Positions 1-9,397 of a stretch of 64,000 nucleotides of DNA are shown one piece after another. Under the pieces are notes generated by a model that was not told where the DNA came from, did no database searches, and was given only the letters and a program-made list of their open reading frames with translations. The stretch's first letter is position 1; each line of letters starts with the position of its first letter. Source of the stretch: Allomuricauda sp. (GTDB lineage: Bacteria > Bacteroidota > Bacteroidia > Flavobacteriales > Flavobacteriaceae). The stretch lies in contig NZ_PABT01000034.1 in NCBI RefSeq assembly GCF_002699205.1, forward strand, positions 112,291-176,290, in the 5' to 3' direction. The position numbers and the translations under genes are program-made.

Positions 1-519
1 AGTTTTGAACACCCCGCGCTCTGGGTGTTCGCCCCAAGGTGAGCCAATGGCACCCACATAAACCACATCGGGGTCAGTTGGATCAATGATGACTCTGTGG
101 ATGTGTCTTGTTTTCTCCAGTCCCATGGACTTCCAGGTTTTACCACCATCCAAGGATTTGTAGATGCCATATCCCCCGTTCAAACTGTTTCTGGGGTTGC
201 CTTCTCCGGTACCGACCCAGATTACAGATGGGTTTGATTGTTGAATGGCTACGGCACCGATGGATGCGGTAACCTGATTGTCAAAAACAGGCTCCCATTT
301 AATACCTCCTGAGGTGGATTTCCATAAACCACCGGAAGCAGTGCCCACGAACATGATATCAGGGTTGGAATGGACAACATCAATGGCCGTAACACGTCCA
401 CTCATCCCAGCGGGACCAATATTTCTTGGTTTCATGTCTTGGACCAAGTCCATGTTAAATTCTTGTGCAGTAATGCTTGTTGCAAGTAATAATACAAAGA
501 AGAAAATCGTCTTTTTCAT
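1..519 (-). CDS. Sortilin/VPS10-like beta-propeller exported protein, N-terminal part
   Basis: Read from the ATG at 517-519, the frame stays open for 173 codons and leaves the window at base 1, so only the N-terminus is present. It starts with a signal peptide (MKKTIFFFVLLLATSITAQ). BNR/Asp-box type repeats follow: GGLWKSTSGGIKWEPV and GIYKSLDGGKTWKSM, with connecting strands such as VIWVGTGEGNPRNS. This is the N-terminal pattern of the large VPS10/sortilin-like secreted glycosyl-hydrolase-type propellers common in Bacteroidota, which usually run to about 900-1100 residues. Substrate and activity cannot be told from this part. Its neighbour at 702 diverges from it. Confidence 0.85.
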   Translation of the reverse strand, partial: MKKTIFFFVLLLATSITAQEFNMDLVQDMKPRNIGPAGMSGRVTAIDVVHSNPDIMFVGTASGGLWKSTSGGIKWEPVFDNQVTASIGAVAIQQSNPSVIWVGTGEGNPRNSLNGGYGIYKSLDGGKTWKSMGLEKTRHIHRVIIDPTDPDVVYVGAIGSPWGEHPERGVFKT

Positions 520-701
520 TTGGTTGTTTCTGTTGTTTTGAGTTTAGTTGAAACCTATCTCAGCAAGAATTGGTTTTTTAGTTGCCTAAATATACCAAAA
601 AGCCCTGCCCGATTTCTTAAAGAGATGTTAATGAAAATTTTGTTTGCCTACAAGAGGGTAATCTTCGTTTGAATTGATTTTTGGGTTTCTCCCCATTTTT
701 G

Positions 702-1982
702 ATGATTTTAGCAAAAACCAAGTTTTTGGAAGAATCAAAGCCGAGTTGGCTCTATTTATTGCTACTGATTTTCTCGGGGGAGGCTATTTTTATTCTTCCT
801 TTTGTTTTGCCCCGTGTTTTTAGGCCAACAGTTTTGGATGTTTTGGGGTTGGACAATGTTCAACTAGGGCTTTGTTTTTCGGTGTATGGTCTAGTGGCCA
901 TGATTTCTTATGTTTTTGGAGGTCCTCTTGCCGATAAATATTCTCCAAGAAAGTTAATTGCCATTGCCTTATGGATGACCGCCTTGGGAGGTTTTTTGTT
1001 TGCCCAATACCCCACTTTATGGGTGCTTCAAATGTTGTATGGTTGGTGGGGCTTTACTACCATTTTTCTTTTTTGGGCGCCTATGATCAAAGCCACGCGT
1101 ATCTGGGGAGGGAGAAATTCCCAAGGAAAAGCATTTGGATTTCTTGATGGTGGCCGCGGATTGACCGGTGCACTGTTCAGTTTGCTCGGGGTAGTGGTCT
1201 TTTCAATTTTTTTGTCGGAATCACCGGACATGGCAGATATCACAGATAGAAAAGACGCATTTACGTATGTCATCTATTCCGCTTCCATCATCATTATTTT
1301 GGTCGGGGTTCTGGTTTGGTTTTTTATGAAAACTGGTGATAGCGGTGAAAAAGTGATTCTTGAGCGTATTTCTTGGAAGGATATCAAACAAGTTTTGAAG
1401 TTGCCCTCGGTGTGGCTGTTGATGGTGATTATTCTATGTGGGTATGTAGGGTACAAAATCACGGATATTATTTCGCAATATGCAGAGGAGGTTATGTTGT
1501 ACAATCAGGTGGATGCCGCTAAAGTGGGGACATTGCTGCAATTTCTACGACCAGCTACCGGGATTCTTTTTGGTTTGATCGCAGATAGATTAAAAATTAC
1601 ATCGCTATTGGTGGTCAGTTTTATACTGACGTTGATGGGTGGATTGTTATTTGCCACTGGGGTGATAGCTCCTACCACGACACTTTTGTTCTTTATGTCC
1701 GTGGTTGTGATTGCTGCCGGGGTTTATGCCACTAGAGCACTGTACTTTGGGGTAATGCACGTGGGTAAAATACCGTTGGCCTTGACGGGGACGGCGGTCG
1801 GACTGATTTCACTTATTGGATATACGCCCGATGTTTTTGCAGGTCCGGCCTACGGAATGCTTTTGGACGCACATCCCGGTGAAGAATTGGGACACCAAAA
1901 TGTGTTCTGGATGTTGAGTGCTTTTGCGTTTGTTGGAGGGATAGCGGCACTTATCTACCATAGAAAATATGGTAAGCAGTGA
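702..1982 (+). CDS. MFS transporter
   Basis: An integral membrane protein of 426 residues with about twelve hydrophobic segments. After TM2 comes the MFS loop signature GGPLADKYSPRKL (the G-x-x-x-D-R/K-x-x-R/K motif), and a related loop GLIADRLK opens the second half. The central cytoplasmic loop is charged (SGEKVILERISWKDIKQVLK). The frame can be opened at a TTG at 681, but the ATG at 702 puts a short charged N-terminus directly before TM1 and is preferred. The substrate is not evident; the overall pattern resembles the YihN-like sugar/organic anion branch, which is a guess. It converges on the YdeI-like gene, whose stop is 2 bases away. Confidence 0.85.
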   Translation: MILAKTKFLEESKPSWLYLLLLIFSGEAIFILPFVLPRVFRPTVLDVLGLDNVQLGLCFSVYGLVAMISYVFGGPLADKYSPRKLIAIALWMTALGGFLFAQYPTLWVLQMLYGWWGFTTIFLFWAPMIKATRIWGGRNSQGKAFGFLDGGRGLTGALFSLLGVVVFSIFLSESPDMADITDRKDAFTYVIYSASIIIILVGVLVWFFMKTGDSGEKVILERISWKDIKQVLKLPSVWLLMVIILCGYVGYKITDIISQYAEEVMLYNQVDAAKVGTLLQFLRPATGILFGLIADRLKITSLLVVSFILTLMGGLLFATGVIAPTTTLLFFMSVVVIAAGVYATRALYFGVMHVGKIPLALTGTAVGLISLIGYTPDVFAGPAYGMLLDAHPGEELGHQNVFWMLSAFAFVGGIAALIYHRKYGKQ

Positions 1983-1984
1983 CC

Positions 1985-2554
1985 TTATAGGTTCCTGTAT
2001 TTTATGTTTTTTTCTGAAAGGTCCACGATTTCCTTGATTCTTTTTTTTCGTGTCTCTTCCCTTTTGGACTGTTTGAGCCAATAGAGATAGCTTTTTCTTT
2101 GGCTGTGAGTAAAATTTTTGAAGTTTTCATGGGCGGTTCGGTGATTCTCCAAAGCTGTTTGCAAATCTTCCGGAACAACACCGTTTTCCACATCGTCCAA
2201 TTCGGTCCAAGACCCATTTTCCTTGGCCACTTCAATGGTTTTAAGACCACTTTTGTGTATCAACCCTTTGGTCTTTAATTCTTTTATATAATTTTTATTG
2301 ATCCTACTCCAGGTGCTTCTTGGTTTTCTGGGACAGAAATATTGTTTGCGTTTTCCATCACCAAGACTTTTTACGGTACTGTCTATCCATCCATAACATA
2401 GGGCCACTTTTACGGCCTCCTCCCATCGCATACTTTCTTTATGGTGTTCCACCTTGTAAAAAATCAGATGGACACCGGTGTGTGTTTTATGGTTTTCATG
2501 AAGCCACTCACGCCACTCTTCGTCATTTTTAAAATAAAGTTCAGGATGCTTCAA
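1985..2554 (-). CDS. YdeI/OmpD-associated family protein
   Basis: A soluble protein of 189 residues. It has the opening of the YdeI (OmpD-associated) family: an early W-x-x-W-L region followed by hydrophobic strand, then WEEAVKVALCYGWIDS and a basic FCPRKPRSTWSRIN motif, which are the family hallmarks. The C-terminal stretch YWLKQSKREETRKKRI is helical and basic, as in homologues. The molecular function of the family is poorly known; some members are described as bacteriocin-protection proteins. Its ATG lies one base after the stop of the M1 peptidase, so it is probably the last gene of the operon that begins at 9294. Confidence 0.85.
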   Translation of the reverse strand: MKHPELYFKNDEEWREWLHENHKTHTGVHLIFYKVEHHKESMRWEEAVKVALCYGWIDSTVKSLGDGKRKQYFCPRKPRSTWSRINKNYIKELKTKGLIHKSGLKTIEVAKENGSWTELDDVENGVVPEDLQTALENHRTAHENFKNFTHSQRKSYLYWLKQSKREETRKKRIKEIVDLSEKNIKYRNL

Positions 2555-2555
2555 A

Positions 2556-4175
2556 TCATATTTTTTGGATTTCTATGTAGAAGTTTTTGTCAAAGTCAAG
2601 CTGGGTTCCGTCCAGTTGCTCCGTTTTCCATTCAGCGGTGGGAAAAAGCCATTTTTCCGAACCATCCACAAACACTCGGATAGGCATATCAAAATCTTCT
2701 ATTATATCAACATATCGATAAGTGATGGAACCTCCTTTAATTTCATATTCCAATTTGGGTATTAGGGTGGTACGCAGATATTGGTCAAAAAAGGCAGTCA
2801 GGTCTTTACCCGATTTTTCACTTAAATAGTTTTCGATTTGCGCGGAGGTGACCGTTTGATGGTAAAAATCTTTATTAAGTCCTCTCAACATTTGGCGCCA
2901 TTTTTCATCATCTTCCACCAATTGGCGAAGGGTGTGCAATATGTTGGCCCCTTTGTAGTACATATCGCCAGAACCTTCTTTGTTTACACCGTAAGGACCA
3001 ATAATTGGTCGGTCGTTTTGAATGTTTGCACGGGTTCCGATGACATATTCCGAGGATGCCTTCTTTCCAAAATGATAATCGAGGTACAGGTTTTCGGAAT
3101 AGGCGGTAAACCCTTCATGTACCCACATATCGGCAATATCTTTATAGGTGATGTTGTTGGCGAACCACTCATGTCCGGCTTCGTGGATAATAATGAAATC
3201 AAATTGTAGTCCCCAACCTGTACCTGATAGGTCACGCCCCAAATAGCCATTCCCATATTTGTTTCCGTAGGTGACGGAGCTTTGGTGTTCCATACCCAAA
3301 TAGGGTACCTCCACCAATTTAAAACCATCTTCATAAAAAGGGTAGGGGCCGAACCAATGCTCAAAAGCTTGTAGCATCATCGGGACTTGCACGAACTGTT
3401 TTTTTGCCTTTTCCAAATTTTCGGGCAAAACATAATAATCCAGCCTCAAAGGGCCTTTCTCGCCTTCGTACGTTTCCCCAAAATGTACATAGTTTCCAAT
3501 GTTTACGTTTACACCGTAATTGTTTATCGGGTTTTTAACCACCCAAGTATAGGTTTTAAAATCACCTAGGTCTTCAACACTTTCCAATTGTCCGTTGGAA
3601 ACATCCATGAGATTTTTTGGAACGGTGGCACTGATACGCATGCTATCCACTTCATCGTACATATGGTCTTTGTTGGGCCACCAGACACTGGCACCCAGAC
3701 CTTGGCAGGAAGTTGCGACAAAAGGATTGCCGTTTCCATCTTTTTTCCATGAAAAACCACCATCCCAAGGTGCTCTCACAGCTTCCCGTGGATACCCGGA
3801 GTATGTTATTTTAAGTTGATTGTATTCTCCAGGCACCTGTTTTTTCTTCAATTTGATAAAATGTGCATTTCCTTCGGAGGTAAACTTTAATTTTTTGCCA
3901 TCTTGGACCACGGCTTCAATCCTCATGGGTTCTTGGAGGTCAATTTGAAGTGTTTTGGCCTCTTTTAATACCTTGTAACGAACAATATTATGTCCTGAAA
4001 TGAATTTTTTGGAGGGATCTATCTTCACATCAAGGTGATAATAGTTCAAATCCCACCATTCCCTTTCCGGGGTTATGCTTCCCCGTAAAGTATCTTGTCG
4101 AGTAAAATTTTGTGCATTAAGAATGGATACACTCGATAAAAGTGTGATTATGATTATGGTAAAGAATTGTTTCAT
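2556..4175 (-). CDS. M1 family metallopeptidase (gluzincin aminopeptidase), secreted
   Basis: A 539-residue exported zinc aminopeptidase. A signal peptide (MKQFFTIIIITLLSSVSILNA) is followed by the N-terminal beta domain of M1 enzymes. The zinc motif HEAGH is at residues 331-335, with the third ligand E354 in WVHEGFTAYSE. GMEHQ at 294-298 takes the place of the GAMEN exopeptidase motif. The C-terminal half is short for the family (classical M1 enzymes are 600-900 residues), so the large helical domain is reduced. It probably trims peptides in the periplasm. The gap to the upstream M28 peptidase is 15 bases, so the two are likely co-transcribed. Confidence 0.93.
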   Translation of the reverse strand: MKQFFTIIIITLLSSVSILNAQNFTRQDTLRGSITPEREWWDLNYYHLDVKIDPSKKFISGHNIVRYKVLKEAKTLQIDLQEPMRIEAVVQDGKKLKFTSEGNAHFIKLKKKQVPGEYNQLKITYSGYPREAVRAPWDGGFSWKKDGNGNPFVATSCQGLGASVWWPNKDHMYDEVDSMRISATVPKNLMDVSNGQLESVEDLGDFKTYTWVVKNPINNYGVNVNIGNYVHFGETYEGEKGPLRLDYYVLPENLEKAKKQFVQVPMMLQAFEHWFGPYPFYEDGFKLVEVPYLGMEHQSSVTYGNKYGNGYLGRDLSGTGWGLQFDFIIIHEAGHEWFANNITYKDIADMWVHEGFTAYSENLYLDYHFGKKASSEYVIGTRANIQNDRPIIGPYGVNKEGSGDMYYKGANILHTLRQLVEDDEKWRQMLRGLNKDFYHQTVTSAQIENYLSEKSGKDLTAFFDQYLRTTLIPKLEYEIKGGSITYRYVDIIEDFDMPIRVFVDGSEKWLFPTAEWKTEQLDGTQLDFDKNFYIEIQKI

Positions 4176-4190
4176 AAAGCTATGGTGTGA

Positions 4191-5522
4191 TTATCTAAAA
4201 ACCTTATTTGGGAAAACCACGGGACTTTCATGCCCATCTTTCCCAACTGCGGCCACTCCAAAGAAGTAATTGTCGATTACGATGCCTTCCAAGGTGTATT
4301 CGTTTACATTACCAACATATTTGTAGTTGTCCCAAGTAGGTGATGTGGTATCCCTCCAATAAATTTTGTACCCCACTGCGCCATCTGATTTACTCCATTT
4401 GAGTTTGGCACTGGGTTCAACAATACCTCCAATCTCTACGGTTTTGGGGGCGGGGGGCGCCCAAGCAATGGAGGCCAGGTTTATCGCATTTACAGCGGTA
4501 AGTTTTTTGGCGTACTCAAAATCAACATGTTCCAATACATCACCATAGGCAATGCCGTCTTCCACCCGGATATCTTGATGTTGTTGTGTATAATTTTCAT
4601 GGGCTTCCATGATCCGGATACCAGCATAGCCTGCATCATTAAAAGGTCTGTGATGCCCACCCCGGCCAAAGCGATCCAAACGGTAGATCATCATCGGGTT
4701 CATTTCCGGCATATAGGTCTTGGTGGTTTTGTACACATATCTAGCCAGCTGACGGGAAATTCCGTCCACTTCACCACCATAAAAACGTCTTGCCCTTCTC
4801 TCTTGTTCGGTTTCCGTGGGTGGAACGGGCTCTGAGAATATTCTAAAATCCCTATTGCTCACCACACCATCAACACCGGAGATATTTCCGATCATATCAT
4901 TGTTCAGGATGCCCACAATATCCCATCCATTTTCTTTGGCGTAGGCGGCCAACCCTTTTCCCCCATAAAGTCCTTGTTCTTCTCCAGAAAGACCGACGTA
5001 GATGATACTGCTGTCAAACTTGTATTTTGAAAGTACCCGTGACGCTTCAATGGTACCGGCCATTCCACTGGCATTGTCGTTGGCACCGGGCGAATCCGAA
5101 GTATAGTTGTTCGGGTCGCTCACGCGAGAATCAATGTCTCCGCTCATTATAATAAAACGGTTCGGAAATTTTGTCCCTCTTTGGATGGCCACGACGTTCA
5201 CAATTTCAACATCTTTTACGATTCTGGCATTGTCCCCTTTTTTTATCAGGTTTTTTTGATAAAACACTTCCAGACAGTCTCCGCAGTTTGATGAGATTTT
5301 CTCGAACTCTGACTTTATCCATCTTCTAGCGGCCCCAATTCCCCGGGTTTGGGAAACGGTATCGCTCAAGGTATGTCTTGTGCCAAAGTTAACGAGTGTG
5401 GTCACATCACTTTCTATACGGTCTGCCGAAACGGAATTGATGATATCGTAGATTCGGGTATCGGTTTGTGAAAAACCAACTGATGTTATGGCTAAAAATA
5501 ATAATGCCAGATTTTTTTTCAT
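4191..5522 (-). CDS. M28 family metallopeptidase with C-terminal fibronectin-III-like domain
   Basis: A 443-residue exported di-zinc aminopeptidase/carboxypeptidase-type protein. The signal peptide MKKNLALLFLAITSVGFSQ precedes an M28 catalytic core. Visible ligand motifs are SGDIDSR (about residues 127-133), PGANDNASG (D149), SGEEQG (E181, E182) and NND (D209), with a late His in NYTQQHQDIR. In most M28 enzymes the first motif is GHxDS; here the His position is Asp. After about residue 350 a fibronectin type III-like domain ends the chain (SAKLKWSKSDGAVGYKIYWR). It lies 15 bases upstream of the M1 peptidase gene and 41 bases downstream of the propeller/SnoaL gene. Confidence 0.9.
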   Translation of the reverse strand: MKKNLALLFLAITSVGFSQTDTRIYDIINSVSADRIESDVTTLVNFGTRHTLSDTVSQTRGIGAARRWIKSEFEKISSNCGDCLEVFYQKNLIKKGDNARIVKDVEIVNVVAIQRGTKFPNRFIIMSGDIDSRVSDPNNYTSDSPGANDNASGMAGTIEASRVLSKYKFDSSIIYVGLSGEEQGLYGGKGLAAYAKENGWDIVGILNNDMIGNISGVDGVVSNRDFRIFSEPVPPTETEQERRARRFYGGEVDGISRQLARYVYKTTKTYMPEMNPMMIYRLDRFGRGGHHRPFNDAGYAGIRIMEAHENYTQQHQDIRVEDGIAYGDVLEHVDFEYAKKLTAVNAINLASIAWAPPAPKTVEIGGIVEPSAKLKWSKSDGAVGYKIYWRDTTSPTWDNYKYVGNVNEYTLEGIVIDNYFFGVAAVGKDGHESPVVFPNKVFR

Positions 5523-5563
5523 GTTGTATGAGGCTGTTTTTGGTTTGAATTAGTGTATGAAAC

Positions 5564-7087
5564 TTATCGAATGAATGTAACTTTTGCAATTTTACCGTTT
5601 TCTACTTCATAAATGGCGATCGTTCTAAAAACCTTTCCATTCATGGTGACTGATTCTTCGTCAATGACCTTGTTTCCCAGAACAATCCTGTTTTTGATAT
5701 CACAATGTAGGTCAGGGGTATTTTCAAAAAGCGTCCCATATTCCTGCTCAAGGTTCTGTTTACCGTGTAAGGTAAGTATTTTTGGAAATTTAAAAAGCTC
5801 AACATCATCGGCATAAGTTGCTGCAAAGGCATCAATATCCCTATTGTTATATGCTTTCAGCTGCTCTTTTACAATACTTTCTGCATCGGTCAGTGGGCCA
5901 TCTGCGAAAATAAAGGTCATGGATGTTATGAGTCCGTTTTCAACTTGATAAATAGCGACTTGGTGTCCGTTTCGGCCATCGACTTTGGTGATTTCCTCAT
6001 CCACTATGATGTTTCCAAGAACTATTCGGTTAACCACTTCCACACGGGAAGTTTTTACATTTTCGAAGAAACGTTCGTAGTTCTCAACCATTTTGGAATA
6101 GCCCTTATACATGGTTTTGTCGGGGAATCGTTGTACTAGGACATCGTCAGAAAAACAAGAGGTAAATGATTCTATATCTCTATTGTTGAATGAACTGACT
6201 TGTTTTTCAATGATTTTGGCTGCGGATTCCTCGGCCACAAATGCCAATCTTTTTCTGTTCGGACTAATGGCAATACGACTAATGTTATTGATTTCTTCTT
6301 GGGGGAATTCAATGATGGTTTCCCAATTGGTGTTTGAACCAATGTCCAAGCTCAATAGCTTTTTACCTGCTCCCGTAATGATCGTGTTTTTGTCCAACCA
6401 GCAAAAATCCTCTTCTTGGCCATACACGTTTGTTATTTTTTGGGTCATGCCTGTCAATGGATCTAATGACATAATTTCCCAAACTTTCCCTTTTTTACTG
6501 ATAAAACTGACCAATTCGGTACCGGGGATGAGGTGTAATGATCGTCCCACATTCTTGTAAACAGTTTTTTTGGTGTCTTTTTCAAGATTGATGACCATCA
6601 GGTCCATACGGTTGTCCACCAATACCGTGGCGACCAAAATATGGTTATTGAACCAAACATGGTACCCTATCTTTAAATCTGTAATTGGTGTCGACCCACT
6701 TGTTTCCAAATCATATTCGTACAAACGTTGCAATCCATCAATATCGAGCCGAATAGCGGAAATAGCATTTTTATTGGGGATACGCAAAGGAGAATATTCG
6801 CTACCTGTCGTGGTGTAGGTCAACCAGGTGGAAGTACTCCCTTCCTTTACATTGAATTTAAGGATATCTGTCTGATTTTTTCTTGTAGAGGCAAATAGGA
6901 CACGATCATCGTCCCAAAAAGAAGGTTGGTTGTCGTAACCAGAGTTGTTGGAAATGTTCTTGGGATTGGTCAAAACAGGTTTTCCTTTGTTCAGTTCCAG
7001 ATCAAAGAGATATACCTCGGTTTCGGTCTGTGCCCATACTCGGGCACAGAGCAATAGAAAAAAAGTGATAAAAAAACCTCGTGTCAT
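5564..7087 (-). CDS. Exported TolB-like beta-propeller with two SnoaL-like domains
   Basis: A 507-residue protein with a signal peptide (MTRGFFITFFLLLCARVWA). The first 310 residues look like a WD40/PD40 (TolB-type) propeller, with blades such as YDNQPSFWDDDRVLFAST and an opening like that of other secreted propeller proteins. The second half holds two tandem copies of an NTF2/SnoaL-like cone fold: IEKQVSSFNNRDIESF...CFSDDV...RIVLGNIIVDEE and VKEQLKAYNNRDIDAF...YADDV...RIVLGNKVIDEE. The two copies are clearly homologous to each other. Function is unknown. The ATG overlaps the stop of otsAB by four bases (ATGA), which argues for translational coupling to trehalose synthesis. Confidence 0.8.
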   Translation of the reverse strand: MTRGFFITFFLLLCARVWAQTETEVYLFDLELNKGKPVLTNPKNISNNSGYDNQPSFWDDDRVLFASTRKNQTDILKFNVKEGSTSTWLTYTTTGSEYSPLRIPNKNAISAIRLDIDGLQRLYEYDLETSGSTPITDLKIGYHVWFNNHILVATVLVDNRMDLMVINLEKDTKKTVYKNVGRSLHLIPGTELVSFISKKGKVWEIMSLDPLTGMTQKITNVYGQEEDFCWLDKNTIITGAGKKLLSLDIGSNTNWETIIEFPQEEINNISRIAISPNRKRLAFVAEESAAKIIEKQVSSFNNRDIESFTSCFSDDVLVQRFPDKTMYKGYSKMVENYERFFENVKTSRVEVVNRIVLGNIIVDEEITKVDGRNGHQVAIYQVENGLITSMTFIFADGPLTDAESIVKEQLKAYNNRDIDAFAATYADDVELFKFPKILTLHGKQNLEQEYGTLFENTPDLHCDIKNRIVLGNKVIDEESVTMNGKVFRTIAIYEVENGKIAKVTFIR

Positions 7088-9294
7088 GGTTTTGTGAAAC
7101 GTTTTAGAAGCTGTCTTACCCTCGCAGTATTTTCCACATGGTACTTGGCCTGCGTTTTTTTCAGCCCCACTTTAACCGTAATGGCCGAATCGGGGAGTTC
7201 TTGGAACATAAATTCATCTGTCCAGTCATCTCCAATGGCAAATACAAAGTCATAATCATCCTCGCTCAACATACGGGTTGCGGCCCTGCCCTTGTTTACG
7301 TTACTGTTTTTGATTTCCATGACCTTGTTTCCATTAAGTATACTGATATCGTCATTACCAATCAAACTTCGGAGTACGGTATTCAGTTCGGTTGCTCTTT
7401 TGTTTCCAAAATCGGGATCGGTATTTCTATAATGCCAAGCTAAGGAATAATTCTTTTCTTCTATGAAAGATCCCGGAGTCCTGTCCACAAAAGATTCCAA
7501 AACAGGTCTGATTTTGTCCATCCATTCCCCTTTTACTTGTTCCAACATCTTAAATTCCTCCCCATTTTTGGAAATCCACACCCCATGTTCCACGATCATG
7601 TTGTATTTTTTTGGCAAAAACCATCGACCGAAGGTTTGTTTGTCCCTCCCACTGATTAAAAACAGGGTGGTGTTTTCCTGTGCATGCAAAGCATCCAGAA
7701 GGGCATAGAGTTCCTCATCCGGAGAGGCTTTTTGAGGGTCTTTGTGGAAACCGACCAAGGTTCCGTCATAATCTAGGAACAACAGACGTTTCTTCGATTT
7801 TGCATATTTTTTTTCAATGGACAAAAGTATCGCGGAGGACATTTTTTCAGAAATAAAGGCTTTGCCCAAATCCCTTTTTTCTTTCATGGCATTCATGAAC
7901 TCATTGGCCCATACTTCCACATTGTACCGTTCCAGTCTTTTTTGCAAAAAGGTGTTTCGGGATATTTGTTCCTCCAAGGGCATGTTGAAGGCTCTTTTCA
8001 ACGTGTCCGCTTGTTGCTCAAAATTGTTTGGGTTGATCAATAAAGCTTCGTTCATTTCGTTGGCAGAACCTGCCATTTCACTTAAAATAAGCACCCCTGA
8101 TTTATCTGTTCGGGTAGCGATATATTCCTTGGCCACCAAATTCATTCCGTCCCGCAGTGGTGTGAGCCACGCAATGTCACTTGATGTATAAAGGTCTATC
8201 AAACTGTCGAAGGGTAGGGAGCGATAGAAATACCAGATAGGGGTCCAATTGACAGTGGACAATTCCCCGTTGATCCTACCTACCAATTCGTCAACTTCCT
8301 TTTTCAGTAATTGATATTGGGGCACATTGGACCGGGATGGCACGGCCAGTATGATCAATCTAACCTTTTCCTTGTATTCCGGATACTTTTGGAGAAAATA
8401 CTCGAACGCGTTGATACGTTTGGCAATTCCCTTGCTGTAGTCCAATCGGTCTATGGAAAGAATAAGTTTGGTATCCGGTGCCGAGGCTTTGTGGCTGTCC
8501 AAACGGACCTGTAGGTCACTACGTTCACTCAGGCTTTTGGAATTGTGCAATATTGCTGCATTCCTAAACTTTTTATAATCGATTCCCATAGGGAAGGAAT
8601 CTACTTTTATGACCCGATTGTCCAAATAAATTTCATTGAAACTCACATCCAGTCCGATAAGTCTCCGTACTGAACTTAAAAAATGCCTTTCGTAATCGTA
8701 GGTATGGAAACCGATCAGGTCCGAGCCCAATAACCCTTCCAAGATTTCTTCACGCCAAGGTAGGGTCCGAAAAATTTCATAGGAAGGAAAAGGAATGTGT
8801 AAAAAGAACCCGATTGTGGTATCTGGGCGTTTTTCACGAACCATTTGTGGAACCAACATCAATTGGTAATCGTGCACCCAAATCATGTCATCTTCATCGG
8901 CATGTTCGATGATGGCATCTGCAAATTTTTGGTTGACGGATTTATACGTTTCCCAAAAATTCAGTTCGAACTCGGAATATTCCAAAAAATAATGGAACAG
9001 TGGCCATATCGTCCTATTGCTAAAACCAAAGTAAAATCCCTCAATTTCGGCGGCATTAAGTTTTACTTTGGTGCAGCCATGTCTCTTGAGTGCATTGTCG
9101 ATATCGTCTTCAAGTGCTTCGGGCGTGTCTTCGTCCGTTAGGCCTGACCAGCCAATCCACAAACTTTCACCCCCACTATGTACAGACTTCATCCCAGTGG
9201 CCAAACCTCCAACACTTGGCATTGCATGGAGGGTTCCATTGCTAATTTGTAATTGAACGGGTAGCCGATTTGAGATTATGATAGTTTTGCCCAT
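7084..9294 (-). CDS. otsAB: Fused trehalose-6-phosphate synthase / trehalose-6-phosphatase
   Basis: A cytoplasmic bifunctional enzyme of 736 residues. Residues 1 to about 480 are an OtsA GT20 synthase: it opens with KTIIISNRLPVQ and has IWVHDYQLMLVP, GFFLHIPFPSYEIFRTLPWR and DGMNLVAKEYIA. The rest is an OtsB HAD phosphatase with LLFLDYDGTL (nucleophile Asp) and the late acidic motif IGDDWTDEFMF. Together they join UDP- or GDP-glucose to glucose-6-phosphate and then remove the phosphate, giving trehalose, a compatible solute. Fused versions are common in Bacteroidota. It heads a five-gene minus-strand run and diverges from a GH15 enzyme that may hydrolyse trehalose or another alpha-glucoside. 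Confidence 0.95.
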   Translation of the reverse strand: MGKTIIISNRLPVQLQISNGTLHAMPSVGGLATGMKSVHSGGESLWIGWSGLTDEDTPEALEDDIDNALKRHGCTKVKLNAAEIEGFYFGFSNRTIWPLFHYFLEYSEFELNFWETYKSVNQKFADAIIEHADEDDMIWVHDYQLMLVPQMVREKRPDTTIGFFLHIPFPSYEIFRTLPWREEILEGLLGSDLIGFHTYDYERHFLSSVRRLIGLDVSFNEIYLDNRVIKVDSFPMGIDYKKFRNAAILHNSKSLSERSDLQVRLDSHKASAPDTKLILSIDRLDYSKGIAKRINAFEYFLQKYPEYKEKVRLIILAVPSRSNVPQYQLLKKEVDELVGRINGELSTVNWTPIWYFYRSLPFDSLIDLYTSSDIAWLTPLRDGMNLVAKEYIATRTDKSGVLILSEMAGSANEMNEALLINPNNFEQQADTLKRAFNMPLEEQISRNTFLQKRLERYNVEVWANEFMNAMKEKRDLGKAFISEKMSSAILLSIEKKYAKSKKRLLFLDYDGTLVGFHKDPQKASPDEELYALLDALHAQENTTLFLISGRDKQTFGRWFLPKKYNMIVEHGVWISKNGEEFKMLEQVKGEWMDKIRPVLESFVDRTPGSFIEEKNYSLAWHYRNTDPDFGNKRATELNTVLRSLIGNDDISILNGNKVMEIKNSNVNKGRAATRMLSEDDYDFVFAIGDDWTDEFMFQELPDSAITVKVGLKKTQAKYHVENTARVRQLLKRFTKP

Positions 9295-9397
9295 AAAAGG
9301 ATGATTTTTGAGGTGTTTTAATTTTTTGTTTCTTTAAAAATCGGGAAATTCGATCGCAAAAACAATTCATTCTAACCCTTTTGAGAATTTTTGACCT

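Noticed and set aside
1274..1504. Minus-strand open frame inside the MFS gene
   Set aside because: It lies fully within a convincing membrane protein frame and has no family motif.
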